In this document: in pieces, positions 1-7,788 of the stretch | Numbering within the stretch: the stretch's first letter is position 1 | Layout of the letters: every line of letters starts with the position of its first letter | Source: Christensenellaceae bacterium Phil7 | GTDB taxonomy: Bacteria > Bacillota > Clostridia > Christensenellales > CAG-138 | Reading direction: 5' to 3' | DNA: 64,000 nt | NCBI GenBank assembly: GCA_001940845.1 | Contig: MSGV01000023.1 | Coordinates: 1-64,000, forward strand | Notes under the pieces: generated by a model | The model's database searches: none | What the model was told of the DNA's origin: nothing | The model's input: the letters and a program-made list of their open reading frames with translations, nothing else | Position numbers and translations under genes: made by a program

Positions 1-2
1 AC

Positions 3-86
3 AACCTCCTTCAAGAAGACTTTGATAGCACCCACTATATCCTCCTTCTGCCGGAAGTGTGCATCAGCACCCTCCGGCTTGCTTGA
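3..86 (+). CDS. 3' end of an unidentified reading frame (partial)
   Basis: An open frame enters from the left edge and stops at a TGA at 84-86, giving 27 residues rich in Leu and Ile. It is too short to assign to a family. Its position beside a truncated recombinase suggests it is the tail of a mobile-element gene, but it could also be a chance open frame. Confidence 0.2.
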   Translation, partial: NLLQEDFDSTHYILLLPEVCISTLRLA

Positions 87-128
87 TTATTGTGAAAGTC
101 CTTTGTTTTCGGTCAAAAAAAGAAGGGA

Positions 129-449
129 CTAAGCCAGAATGCCTTGATTTTCAAGGTCTTTCTGATTTAGTCCTATTATCGCACAATAATCCTTGACAAT
201 AACCGTTGCTACATTTCCTGCTTTGATCTCCGCTATCATACGGTTAAAATTCGGACGGTCAAAGGTTACGCCGGAAACGCCGTCATCAATGAAAAACATA
301 GGGTTAGTGAAACCGTTATCCGTAGCGTATTTGGATAAAACTGCTTTCTGATTAACTATGCTGTTGCTGTCCTCATCCAATGCGTCCTCTTGTGAAAGGC
401 GGGCGTATAATGCTGTTATCTGTTCGGGCTTATTTGTATATGCTGTCAT
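129..449 (-). pseudogene. TnpX-like large serine recombinase, N-terminal fragment
   Basis: The frame encodes about 106 residues and matches only the catalytic resolvase domain of TnpX-type large serine recombinases. It has the Y-A-R-L-S catalytic-serine motif, the DSNSIVNQK stretch, the IDDGVSGVTFDRPNF motif and VIVKD. Directly after VIVKD, where the family continues with SR-x-GR, the sequence turns into unrelated residues and stops. The recombinase and zinc-ribbon domains (normally another 400 or so residues) are absent, so this is a remnant cut at about 190-197. The start chosen is the ATG at 449, preceded by AGGAGG. A TnpW-like gene lies just upstream, as in intact elements of this type. 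Confidence 0.8.
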
Positions 450-453
450 GTGT

Positions 454-711
454 TCATTCCTCCTGTAATGAACGCCCGACAAACAGGTTGCTATCTTCAT
501 TATAGCGGACTTCTGCTTTCTTGTCAGCAGGCGTTTTGACGGATTCCGCTTTCATAAGCCGCTTCAGCTTGTCATAAAGCTGTTCCGAGCCGCCGCAGCT
601 TGTAGATACTTCATAGATTGTGCCGCCGATTTCGTATGTAACCGTTTCACTTAGCGGATTGCCCTTTTCAGGCAGCAAATTGTCGTGTATTATTTCCTGT
701 TTCTGTTCCAT
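454..711 (-). CDS. TnpW-like transposon-encoded small protein
   Basis: This 85-residue protein has a central block (TYEIGGTIYEVS) followed by a charged helix ending KLKRLMKAE. That resembles the small TnpW family proteins encoded next to TnpX-type recombinases in mobilizable elements of Clostridia. Its biochemical role is not established. An AAAGGA ribosome binding site precedes the ATG at 711. It lies immediately upstream of the truncated recombinase and shares its orientation, so the pair are probably leftovers of one element. Confidence 0.6.
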   Translation of the reverse strand: MEQKQEIIHDNLLPEKGNPLSETVTYEIGGTIYEVSTSCGGSEQLYDKLKRLMKAESVKTPADKKAEVRYNEDSNLFVGRSLQEE

Positions 712-812
712 TCCTTTCCCGTCCTTTCCTTGTTTCGTAATGTGATAAGTTTCGTAGCAAGCATATGAATATGTCTTAATAGGAAAACAAGCTGTCAGAA
801 AGGGTGTATGCT

Positions 813-2501
813 CTAACTGGCTTGCGCCGGGTCTTGCCTGTTGATTTCAATGTATTCCGCAATCTTGCGGAGCTCATCGGCAAACTTGAAACGGACGCTG
901 ATATTTCCGTTTTCGTAAACCTTGATATGGTCGATCAACTCAATAAGGATTTCACGGGATAGGCTGTCGATATTCTCAAACTTCATAAACGCCACCAGCG
1001 CAGGATGTTCCTTGTCAACGCCGTTTGCCAGTTCCGCCCGTTCAGCGGTCAGCCGTTCCAGAATATCGGACAGCCGCCCTGCCTGTTGCTCATAGTCGGC
1101 TTTCATTGTGCGGTATTCCTGCTGGGTAATTTCCCCGTCTTTCCAGTCTTGATAAAGCGACTGCTTATACCGGGTGACTTTCGCCAGCTCACGCTCCTTA
1201 GCCGCTATCAAATCGTCCAGTCGGAAAGACTGGCTTTTTTTGATTGGGGCCGAGTTGATACGGGCCACAAGCTCCGAGTAGGAAGCCGCTAAAGCAATCT
1301 GCTGTTGGATAGCGAACAGGACAGCGGCCTCCAGACGGTTGTGCTTGATAGAGTGCATGGAACACGCCAGCCGGGAACGGTTTTTGTAGGTGGAACAGGC
1401 GTAGTAGATATTATTGTGATTGCCCACGCACCGATTAACCGCTTTCCCGCAATCCGCACATTTCAAAAAACCGCTGAACAGGTGAACTTCCCGCCCTTTT
1501 GGAGAAGTCCGGGTGTCCCTTTTAAGAAGTGCTTGCACCTTTTCAAAATCGGCTTTGGAAATGATTGGCTCATGGGTATTAGCCACCCGCACCCATTCCT
1601 CCTCGGGGACGGCCTCGATCTCGTGTACCTTGTAGCTTTTCACACGGCGGCGGCCCTGTACCAAGTCCCCGGTATAAACGGGATTTGTCAGTATAGCATA
1701 AACCATGCGCTCCACCCACATCGGCTCGCCGCCCGCTTTTAAGGAAACCGGCAAGCCCTTGTCACGCTTATAAGCGGACGGGCTGGGGATACCGTGTTCA
1801 TTCAGATAGAGGACGATACCTCGTTTCGATGCCCCATTCAAAAGCAGGGAGTAAATCTGCTTGACGATTTCAGCGGCCTCCTCGTCCACGATAAGCTGGT
1901 GCTTATCCTTGGGGTCTTTGATATAGCCATAAGGAGCAAAGGAGCCGATATACTGGCCGTTGCGCCGCTTGTAGTCAAAGACTTGCCGGATTTTCTTCGA
2001 GGTCTGATAGCAGTATTGATCGTTCATAACATTTGTGATCGGAACGATAATACTGGAAACGCTGTCCGGGTCACGGTAGCTGTCCACATTCTCGGCAAGG
2101 CTGATAAAGCGGACGCCCATTTGCACAAACAGGTTATCTATCAGACTTCCCGCATCGCTGTAATTTCTTGCGAAACGGGAAAGGTCTTTGACGATCACGC
2201 AGTTAATTCTGCCGCTCATAACATCGGCCAGCAGCCGTTGGAAGTCCTCACGGTCTGCGTCTGTCCCGGTGTGGCCGTCATCCACATACTCGGCCATGCT
2301 TTCAAATTCGTCAATGTGCTTGCGGTAAAAATCGCCCAGCAGGTCACGCTGATTTTTCACGCTGTTGCTGTCGTCCTTGCCCTCCCGGGCCTTTTTCAAA
2401 TCCTCTTTGGAAAGGCGAATATAGCCGCCCATTTTCCAGCGCCGGGTGGTGTATGAGGGGGAATAAGATTGTTGATACCCTCTGTTTTTTGCTCGTGCCA
2501 T
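813..2501 (-). CDS. Large serine recombinase (site-specific integrase/excisionase)
   Basis: This 562-residue protein has the full architecture of a large serine recombinase, which cuts and joins DNA at att sites through a serine-linked intermediate. The resolvase domain spans about residues 22-170, with the catalytic serine in Y-I-R-L-S (Ser31), DSNSVKNQ, YVDDGHTGTD and VIVKDLSRFAR. The recombinase domain follows at about 190-320. Next is a zinc ribbon with CADCGK and a later CSMH, then a charged coiled-coil region at about 410-480. AGGAGG precedes the ATG. The gene looks intact. Recombinases of this kind usually sit at one end of their element, so a boundary may lie in the 100 bp between 711 and 813. 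I could not identify the att core by eye. Confidence 0.93.
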   Translation of the reverse strand: MARAKNRGYQQSYSPSYTTRRWKMGGYIRLSKEDLKKAREGKDDSNSVKNQRDLLGDFYRKHIDEFESMAEYVDDGHTGTDADREDFQRLLADVMSGRINCVIVKDLSRFARNYSDAGSLIDNLFVQMGVRFISLAENVDSYRDPDSVSSIIVPITNVMNDQYCYQTSKKIRQVFDYKRRNGQYIGSFAPYGYIKDPKDKHQLIVDEEAAEIVKQIYSLLLNGASKRGIVLYLNEHGIPSPSAYKRDKGLPVSLKAGGEPMWVERMVYAILTNPVYTGDLVQGRRRVKSYKVHEIEAVPEEEWVRVANTHEPIISKADFEKVQALLKRDTRTSPKGREVHLFSGFLKCADCGKAVNRCVGNHNNIYYACSTYKNRSRLACSMHSIKHNRLEAAVLFAIQQQIALAASYSELVARINSAPIKKSQSFRLDDLIAAKERELAKVTRYKQSLYQDWKDGEITQQEYRTMKADYEQQAGRLSDILERLTAERAELANGVDKEHPALVAFMKFENIDSLSREILIELIDHIKVYENGNISVRFKFADELRKIAEYIEINRQDPAQAS

Positions 2502-2582
2502 TTGTCCTCCTTCCCTATCACATCACACCTATATTATACCTCTGTCCCGGCGGGACAACAAGGATGCCTTTGAAAGCCCCGG

Positions 2583-2606
2583 CCTCGGGACACTTTGTCT
2601 CGAAGT
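2583..2606 (-). repeat. 25-bp dispersed palindrome, copy 1
   Basis: This is an imperfect copy of a palindrome with consensus arms ACTTCGGGACA and TGTCCCGAAGT. Its central bases run in the opposite orientation to the other copies. It lies between the large serine recombinase and the sigma-like gene. Confidence 0.8.
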
Positions 2607-2611
2607 GGGAA

Positions 2612-2640
2612 AGGCCGATCCCCACGGCGGGGATCGGCCT
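2612..2640. terminator. GC-rich hairpin between two palindromes
   Basis: A perfect 12-bp stem (AGGCCGATCCCC with GGGGATCGGCCT) closes a 5-base loop. It sits exactly between palindrome copies 1 and 2. There is no T-run, so it may be a recombination or binding structure rather than an intrinsic terminator. Confidence 0.4.
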
Positions 2641-2655
2641 CCCGGCTGGTCATAA

Positions 2656-2680
2656 CCTCGGGACAAAGTGTCTCGAAGTT
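2656..2680 (+). repeat. 25-bp dispersed palindrome, copy 2
   Basis: The core GGGACAAAGTGTCTC is flanked by matching arms. This copy is in the forward orientation, 50 bp after copy 1 and facing it. Confidence 0.8.
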
Positions 2681-2739
2681 GCGGGGAAATATACTCCCTC
2701 ATATACCACCAGAAAAGAGAGAGCAAATGGAGATGCTTA

Positions 2740-3162
2740 TTACAGATTTTTTCTCAGATATTTTTTCATGGCCTCGATCCCGCAGAGGACAGAGCGGCGG
2801 ACGGCGCTTTTATCCACGCCCTCCTCATGGCCAATTTCCCGGTAGGTCTTGCCGAGAATGAGATGGGCATCCACCCGGCGGCCCTGAATCTCGGGCAGAG
2901 AGTTGAGGGCGTTCCACAAGTGGAAAAACCGCTCCTTGCGCTCCAGCAGTTCCTGCGGGCTCGGCTCATGCAGACAAGCGGAATACTCGATCCCATCGTC
3001 ACAGTCGAGGGAATAGTACGCCTTGTGATAGCGGACACGGGAGCTGTAGGCGGCCTCATACCGCTTGTCCGCTTTCAGTTCCTCCGCCACTTCATCGGGG
3101 ACTTCGATATATTCATTGGTGGTGTACCAAGAGTAAAAGTCTTTCAAATTGATGGTTGTCAT
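2740..3162 (-). CDS. Sigma-70 region 4-like regulator of an integrative element
   Basis: This 140-residue protein has a C-terminal helix-turn-helix resembling sigma-70 region 4 (THL-type segment LILGKTYREIGHEEGVDKSAV, then a basic tail). Small sigma-like proteins of this kind are common in integrative conjugative elements of Clostridia and lie near their recombinases. GGAGG precedes the ATG. The serine recombinase follows after about 240 bp that contain two copies of the dispersed palindrome. A role in controlling recombinase expression is an inference from position. It lacks region 2, so it may act as a DNA-binding regulator rather than as a true sigma factor. Confidence 0.75.
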   Translation of the reverse strand: MTTINLKDFYSWYTTNEYIEVPDEVAEELKADKRYEAAYSSRVRYHKAYYSLDCDDGIEYSACLHEPSPQELLERKERFFHLWNALNSLPEIQGRRVDAHLILGKTYREIGHEEGVDKSAVRRSVLCGIEAMKKYLRKNL

Positions 3163-3238
3163 GATATGTAACCTCCGTTCAGATTTTTGTGAGTGGACGA
3201 TCTGAACGAGAGCTGGCGGAGATCGGCAACGGGGCTGG

Positions 3239-3263
3239 ACTTCGGGACAAAGTGTCTCGAAGT
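3239..3263 (+). repeat. 25-bp dispersed palindrome, copy 3
   Basis: The arms ACTTCGGGACA and TGTCTCGAAGT surround a central AAG; one arm position differs from perfect symmetry. It lies upstream of the sigma-like gene. Confidence 0.85.
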
Positions 3264-3690
3264 CACAGTGGAAGAAATGAAAAACGCCCGCACAGCATGA
3301 TGCTGCACAGGCGCACGAAACAATATATTCATTTATGTACTTATAAATTTCATATTCAAAGCCAGACGATCCCGGAGGGGGAGCTACGCTTTTTTTAGCT
3401 GGTGTAAATCATGGGTGCTATGGAAAAGTAAAATGAACACGACGATCCCTCCCGGAAACCGCCGTGTCCTTAAAAATGGGCGACTGTATCACGCCCTCCG
3501 TATTCCAGTTTTTCAAAAAGGAAAACGGCGGCTGAAATGTAATACTCAACCGCCGCTACATCTTAAATCACAAGATCGCTGTGGTTAGCAACGGTTTTGT
3601 GTTAGTGTGGTATCTGCGAATGCAATACCGCTATGAAAATGTCACTCTAAGTTTTCAACTTCAAAAGCCCGGAAGTATTGACAAACAAAT

Positions 3691-3741
3691 GGAGGGGCAG
3701 GGGATCATGGGATTTAGCCCAGACCACATCCCTGCCCCTCC
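3691..3741 (-). terminator. Terminator of the MarR/MATE/kinase-like operon
   Basis: A stem of about 14 bp (GGAGGGGCAGGGAT-type arms) is followed on the minus strand by a T-rich stretch. It lies 17 bp beyond the stop of the cytidylate-kinase-like gene. Confidence 0.75.
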
Positions 3742-3757
3742 GTTTGCTATTATGGGA

Positions 3758-4369
3758 TCACTCTACACAGTTCAGTGCTTCCAAAATCAGTTTCACGCAT
3801 CCGTCTACCCCCAGAATCTTTCGATCCAGACAAAGGTTGTAGTTGGAAGCCTTGCCAAAAACGCCGTCTCCGTAATAGTTATAATAGGATTCACGCTGAC
3901 GATCCATACGCCGGATCTTCTTCAGGCTTTCCTCCGGGGACAGGCCCTCTCTCTCGGCAACATGATCAATCCGAAAAGATTCCGGTGCGGAAATAAAAAT
4001 GCTGAATATGGTATGCTTTTCTCTAAGGACTAAATCCGCCCGGCGTCCGATAATTACGCAAGGTCCCTGTCCTGCCACATACTCCAGCACATTTTTCTGT
4101 GCGCTCTCGATGCGATCCTCCGCATACAAAGGATGCGGAGATAGCACATTAGACTGCCTTGTATTCATTACAAGCGAGTAAAGGAAGCTGTTTGTGGGCT
4201 TCTCGTCCATATCAGAAACCATTTCCTGGCATACGCCGCTCTCCCTGGCCACCTGTTCCAGAAGTTCTTTGTCATAAAACGGAATGCCGAGTTCTTCCGC
4301 CAGTTTTCTGCCAACCTCACGGCCGCCGCTGCCAAAGGTTCTTCCAATCGTAATAATTGTATTGCTCAT
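3758..4369 (-). CDS. Cytidylate kinase-like family protein
   Basis: This 203-residue P-loop protein starts with TIITIGRTFGSGGREVGRKLAEELG, a Walker A-like loop of the AAA/cytidylate-kinase-like family. IGRRADLVL and a lid-like R-x-D-R-x-R stretch (IRRMDRQRESYYNYY) follow. Family members are found as cargo in mobile elements beside MATE transporters; their substrate is unknown. The chosen start (4369) is the second ATG, 8 bases after AAGGAG. It is the last gene of a three-gene operon after the MATE exporter, with a terminator right behind it. Confidence 0.8.
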   Translation of the reverse strand: MSNTIITIGRTFGSGGREVGRKLAEELGIPFYDKELLEQVARESGVCQEMVSDMDEKPTNSFLYSLVMNTRQSNVLSPHPLYAEDRIESAQKNVLEYVAGQGPCVIIGRRADLVLREKHTIFSIFISAPESFRIDHVAEREGLSPEESLKKIRRMDRQRESYYNYYGDGVFGKASNYNLCLDRKILGVDGCVKLILEALNCVE

Positions 4370-4398
4370 ATCATTCACTCCTTCTCATGAATTTCAGT

Positions 4399-5769
4399 TT
4401 ATTTTGCTGGCTTTGCATCACCAATTGCTCCTTTAGGTACCATGCGCCGGAAAGTATATACATACAATACAACGCCAAGAATCACAGAAATGACATCAGC
4501 CACTGGCTGCGCCCACATAAGCCCCTGTGCGCCCATAAAGGATTTGAGGATAAACAGTGCCGGGATATACACAATACCCTGACGGCTGATATTGACGATC
4601 AATGCAGGAAGTGCCGCACCCATGGCCTGAAGCGCATTGGCAAAACAGAAGAAAATGCCAAACATCCAAGCAGAGGAAAGCAGGATATGGGAAAATTCCA
4701 CACCATAGCTCAGCGCCGTGGAATCCGTCAAGAAACCGCTTACCATCGCACCGGAGCCAAAGAAGCACACCACGGTCAGAACAACTCCGAGAATTAGTGC
4801 GTAGAGAAGTCCCTGACGCATGACTTTACGGAAGCGCTCCCATTTCTCAGCACCAACACAATAACCCAGAATTGGCTGTACGCCCTGTCCATAGCCGATG
4901 CAGACCATACCGATAATCAATGTGACTTTCATTGCCACGCCAGCAGCGGCAATCGCCATATCGCCGTACTCTGCCATCAAACGGTTCATAATGATTTGAG
5001 ATACGCTAAGCAGCAGGGAACCAAGAGCTGCCGGGATACCGATGGCAAGGACACCGCTCAACACCTTTTCCTTCATCGTAAAATCTTTCAGCTTGATACT
5101 CAGCATAGATTTTCCGCGCAGGAAGTAGATAATGAAGTAAATCGCTCCCATAACATTGCCAATCACCGTAGCAATCGCAGCACCGGCGATTCCCCAGTTG
5201 AAAACAAGAATCATGATTGGGTCAAGGATAATATTCAGAACATTACCGATAATCATACCCATCATGGCCTTTGTGGACTGTCCTTCTGCTCTCAGGACAT
5301 TGGAGAAACAGTTGGAAATCAGAACGAAAGGCGCACAGATGGCAACGATGTTCAGATAGCTTTTCGCAGCATCCCAGGTATCAGGTGTTGCGCCAATAAA
5401 CACAAGAAGCTGATCCATGCACAGCCAGAACAGGACAGCCAGCACCACGCCGACCACAATGCAGCCCCACATACAGAAAGAGGACACCTTTTTTGCGTGT
5501 TCGGTATCTCCGCTTCCGATGTCACGGGAGATCACCGAAGTTCCGCCGATGCCGAACACAGTTCCCAGGGCAACGAAAATCAAAAAGACCGGTGTTGCCA
5601 AAGAAACCGCGGCAACCAACACATCGTTGTGGGTCTGGCCGATGAAAAAGGTGTCTGCCAGATTGAAGATAACCACCATAATCATTGCCATAATTGCCGG
5701 AACGGCATTTTTGACAATGGACTTGCCAATCGGCATTGAATCAAACATTTCTAAGCTTTTGTTTTCCAT
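4399..5769 (-). CDS. MATE family multidrug efflux transporter
   Basis: This 456-residue integral membrane protein has twelve predicted hydrophobic segments arranged as two homologous halves. It opens with MFDSMPIGKSIVKNAVPAIMAMIMVVIFNLADTFFIG, the classic MATE N-terminus. MATE proteins export cationic drugs and other organic compounds using Na+ or H+ gradients. The ATG at 5769 follows GGAGTG at good spacing. The gene lies between a MarR regulator upstream and a cytidylate-kinase-like gene downstream, so its expression is probably controlled by that MarR protein. Length is normal for the family. Confidence 0.93.
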   Translation of the reverse strand: MENKSLEMFDSMPIGKSIVKNAVPAIMAMIMVVIFNLADTFFIGQTHNDVLVAAVSLATPVFLIFVALGTVFGIGGTSVISRDIGSGDTEHAKKVSSFCMWGCIVVGVVLAVLFWLCMDQLLVFIGATPDTWDAAKSYLNIVAICAPFVLISNCFSNVLRAEGQSTKAMMGMIIGNVLNIILDPIMILVFNWGIAGAAIATVIGNVMGAIYFIIYFLRGKSMLSIKLKDFTMKEKVLSGVLAIGIPAALGSLLLSVSQIIMNRLMAEYGDMAIAAAGVAMKVTLIIGMVCIGYGQGVQPILGYCVGAEKWERFRKVMRQGLLYALILGVVLTVVCFFGSGAMVSGFLTDSTALSYGVEFSHILLSSAWMFGIFFCFANALQAMGAALPALIVNISRQGIVYIPALFILKSFMGAQGLMWAQPVADVISVILGVVLYVYTFRRMVPKGAIGDAKPAK

Positions 5770-5852
5770 TGTAAACACTCCTTTGAAAGTACACTGTTAA
5801 TAGTGCGCTATTGATAATTGTGAAATAAACGCCTGCCCTAATGAACAGGCAT

Positions 5853-6269
5853 CTATTTCAATCCGTTGTAGACTTTCTGAAGCAAAAAACTGAACTGTGT
5901 GCGTTCCTCCTCATCCAACTCAGCCAGTAGTGCCTCCTCTGCCTCGTCCATACTGGCCTTGGCTACCTGCCAGCTGTGTTCACCCTGCGGCGTAATGCGA
6001 ACCATTTTGATCCGTTTGTCATCCGCATCTGTAAATGCTTCCACAAAATGCTTTTCTTCCAAGCGCCTTATGATATTGGCCGAAGTAGACTGCGCTACAT
6101 GGAGCATTTTTTCCAATTCTTTCAGGGAAAGAGTTTTATCTGCTGCTTCACCTAATAGCATCAGTGCATCAATTTGCATCATAGTCAAATTGTGTTCGGA
6201 CAACTGGTTGTTTGCCCTTTTTTTAATCTCATCGTGAATCATTTTAATTAGCTTTGCACACCGTTCCAT
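5853..6269 (-). CDS. MarR family transcriptional regulator
   Basis: This 138-residue winged-helix protein has the MarR order: a helical N-terminus, then LTMMQIDALMLLGEAADKTLSLKELEKMLHVAQSTSANIIRRLEEKHFV as the DNA-binding helices, and the wing DADDKRIKMVRITPQG. MarR proteins usually repress their own operon and release DNA when a ligand binds. The start used is the ATG at 6269, preceded by GGTGAG; a longer upstream frame has no ribosome binding site. The MATE exporter follows 83 bp downstream, so this is probably its ligand-responsive repressor. Confidence 0.9.
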   Translation of the reverse strand: MERCAKLIKMIHDEIKKRANNQLSEHNLTMMQIDALMLLGEAADKTLSLKELEKMLHVAQSTSANIIRRLEEKHFVEAFTDADDKRIKMVRITPQGEHSWQVAKASMDEAEEALLAELDEEERTQFSFLLQKVYNGLK

Positions 6270-6302
6270 AATCTCACCTACCTTTCCATTCACTGTAAAG
6301 GT

Positions 6303-6331
6303 ATTATAGCGGTAAACGCATTGAAAGTCAA
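6303..6331 (-). promoter_or_regulatory. Sigma-A-type promoter of the MarR/MATE operon
   Basis: On the minus strand TTGACT (6331-6326) and TATAAT (6308-6303) are separated by exactly 17 bp, 34 bp upstream of the MarR start codon. Confidence 0.85.
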
Positions 6332-6361
6332 TAGCACGCTTTCGATTTTGGTAAAACAAAC

Positions 6362-6386
6362 ACTTTGGGACAAGGTGTCCCGAAGT
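6362..6386 (+). repeat. 25-bp dispersed palindrome, copy 4
   Basis: The arms ACTTTGGGACA and TGTCCCGAAGT lie just upstream of the MarR promoter. Confidence 0.85.
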
Positions 6387-6611
6387 TCTATCTCTGTTTT
6401 ACTCAACCTTACTCGAAAGATAAAGTTGAATAGGGCATAGTCAATGGCGGCAGAGAAACAGAGAGATTGCAAAAAGCGTGACCTCCGTTTTCTGCGCTGT
6501 TTCCGGGGTTGCACAATCTGGCAAGCAGTGCAAGTGTATTGACACTTGCTATTTTTGCGCCCCGAGGGGGCCGCAAAAATGCTTGTTGGGGAGCCTCCCC
6601 AAACCCGGCCA

Positions 6612-6636
6612 ACTTCGGGACAAAGTGTCCCAAAGT
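6612..6636 (+). repeat. 25-bp dispersed palindrome, copy 5
   Basis: The arms ACTTCGGGACA and TGTCCCAAAGT surround AAG. It lies in the intergenic region downstream of mobC. Confidence 0.85.
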
Positions 6637-6670
6637 TTTGTTGTCTGCGCCCCGGCGTTCCGGGGCTTTC

Positions 6671-6695
6671 ACTTCGGGACAATCTGTCCCGAAGT
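6671..6695 (+). repeat. 25-bp dispersed palindrome, copy 6
   Basis: The arms ACTTCGGGACA and TGTCCCGAAGT are perfectly matched. It lies directly behind the mobC terminator. Confidence 0.88.
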
Positions 6696-6704
6696 CAGAA
6701 AAAA

Positions 6705-6731
6705 CGGGGAATGGCGTTAAGCCATTCCCCG
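6705..6731 (-). terminator. Rho-independent terminator of mobC
   Basis: An 11-bp perfect stem (CGGGGAATGGC with GCCATTCCCCG) is followed on the minus strand by TTTTTT. It begins 6 bp after the mobC stop, so nothing downstream is cotranscribed with mobC. Confidence 0.9.
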
Positions 6732-6736
6732 GCGTT

Positions 6737-7090
6737 TCAAAGTCCCACCACATCAGACAACTTTTTCAAAAGCTCGGACAGCGGCCCCCACAAGGATGCG
6801 TAATCCTTTTGGAGTGCGGCGATCTCTGCGGCATGGATGCCGCCATAGGTGTTTACCCGAGCCGCCATCTGATTGAGATTATTTGCACAGCGCCTCTGCA
6901 AAGATACGAGGTCATGGATGGGAGCGAGGTCTACATGGATCACATAACCGTTTAACAGCATTTTTCGTGCGTAGGCGCTCATATTGTGGATACCCGCCTC
7001 TTCCATGCGGCTATGGATCTCCCTCTTTTCCTCCGGGCTTACCCACACATAAAGCGGCACATCACGCTTTCGTTTCTTATTTGCGCTCAT
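6737..7090 (-). CDS. mobC: MobC-like relaxosome accessory protein
   Basis: This 117-residue protein has the MobC pattern. A basic N-terminus leads into PLYVWVSPEEKREIHSRMEEAGIHNMSAYARKMLLNGYVI, a ribbon-helix-helix-like DNA-binding part. After it comes the family signature of a Leu-rich helix with N-N-L-N-Q-M-A-A-R-V-N. MobC proteins help the relaxase open DNA at oriT. GGAGG precedes the ATG. In intact elements a relaxase gene normally follows directly. Here a strong terminator follows instead and no relaxase is present in the window, so mobilization could only occur with help in trans, if at all. Confidence 0.88.
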   Translation of the reverse strand: MSANKKRKRDVPLYVWVSPEEKREIHSRMEEAGIHNMSAYARKMLLNGYVIHVDLAPIHDLVSLQRRCANNLNQMAARVNTYGGIHAAEIAALQKDYASLWGPLSELLKKLSDVVGL

Positions 7091-7133
7091 TGTCCTCCCT
7101 TAAAAATGTTGACAGCATTTTAGAAAATCGGGG

Positions 7134-7159
7134 GTAGGTAAGGTAATCATACCACCTAC
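7134..7159 (-). other. Candidate oriT hairpin upstream of mobC
   Basis: GTAGGT pairs with ACCTAC and the inner GGTA pairs with TACC around a 4-base loop. The structure lies 44 bp upstream of the mobC start, where origins of transfer are usually found. No nic sequence could be recognised, so the assignment rests on structure and position. Confidence 0.4.
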
Positions 7160-7177
7160 TCCGAAACCGAGGCCGGG

Positions 7178-7202
7178 AGCCCTTGTAAATAGGGGCTTTT
7201 TT
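7178..7202 (+). terminator. Short hairpin with T-run
   Basis: AGCCC and GGGCT arms enclose a 10-base loop and are followed by TTTTTT on the plus strand. No plus-strand gene lies upstream, so it may instead belong to the transfer-origin region. Confidence 0.4.
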
Positions 7203-7221
7203 CGGTCTAATTTTCAACACA

Positions 7222-7389
7222 TCAGCCCTCGTTATTCAAGTGCTTGCGGAAACAAATAACGCAAACGATGCCCCGCCAATAAGGACACCCCGCACAAGGA
7301 GATCCTTCCGGAGCCTTTGGCGGGGTGGGTTTTTCATAATACGGGAGCTCTTTCATCATGCGCTCATAGGGGCTATTTGTAAAATTCAT
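7222..7389 (-). CDS. Small Cys-rich mobile-element protein
   Basis: This 55-residue protein has two cysteine pairs in C-x2-C-PYWRGI-x-C-x2-C, a probable zinc knuckle. A proline-rich N-terminal half contains SPYERMMKELPYYEKPTPPKAP. Short proteins of this pattern occur in integrative elements of Clostridia, but I know no function for them. The ATG at 7389 has GGAGG seven bases upstream; another ATG two codons earlier is too close to the site. It is followed by the oriT/mobC region on the same strand. Confidence 0.65.
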   Translation of the reverse strand: MNFTNSPYERMMKELPYYEKPTPPKAPEGSPCAGCPYWRGIVCVICFRKHLNNEG

Positions 7390-7629
7390 ATTCATTCCTC
7401 CGTATGTGTCTGCCCCAATCCCCCCGCCCTTTCCCCGTGGGGAAAGGGGCGGCTCTGGAGGATATACCCCCGCCTCGCCGCAGGGAATAGCACAGGCGGA
7501 ACAGGCCGTAAAGGGCAAGCCGCCGCAAGCGGCGGTGCTGACGCACCCTTGACGGCCCGCCCCGCCTGTGCAGAAGAAAAAGGCGGCGACGGGGGATATA
7601 TCACAAGAGCCAATGGGGACGGAACGGGA

Positions 7630-7666
7630 AAAGGCACTTCGGGACAAACTGTCTCGAAGTGCCTTT
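7630..7666. repeat. 25-bp dispersed palindrome, copy 7, with extended arms
   Basis: The shared 25-bp core is at 7636-7660. Here the arms are extended by six more paired bases (AAAGGC with GCCTTT), giving a longer hairpin that could also terminate transcription. Confidence 0.85.
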
Positions 7667-7788
7667 GTTGATCATGTTCGCTTGTATCGTGATATTTGAA
7701 GTGGGCATCCCCCCAAATCCGTGTTTTTGCACAGAAAGCAGCCTGAATTTTCGTCTAATATTTTTTGAGTTTTTTCTCGCCTCCCATC

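Larger units (their letters stand above)
3163..3757. other. Non-coding stretch with palindrome and hairpins
   Basis: No convincing gene is present. The stretch contains palindrome copy 3, a weak GGCGG/CCGCC hairpin near 3525-3555, and the terminator at 3691-3741. The short frames here have no ribosome binding site and no recognisable product. Confidence 0.6.

Noticed and set aside
1005-2456. Three plus-strand frames inside the large serine recombinase
   Set aside because: They are antisense shadows of an intact, clearly recognisable recombinase gene.
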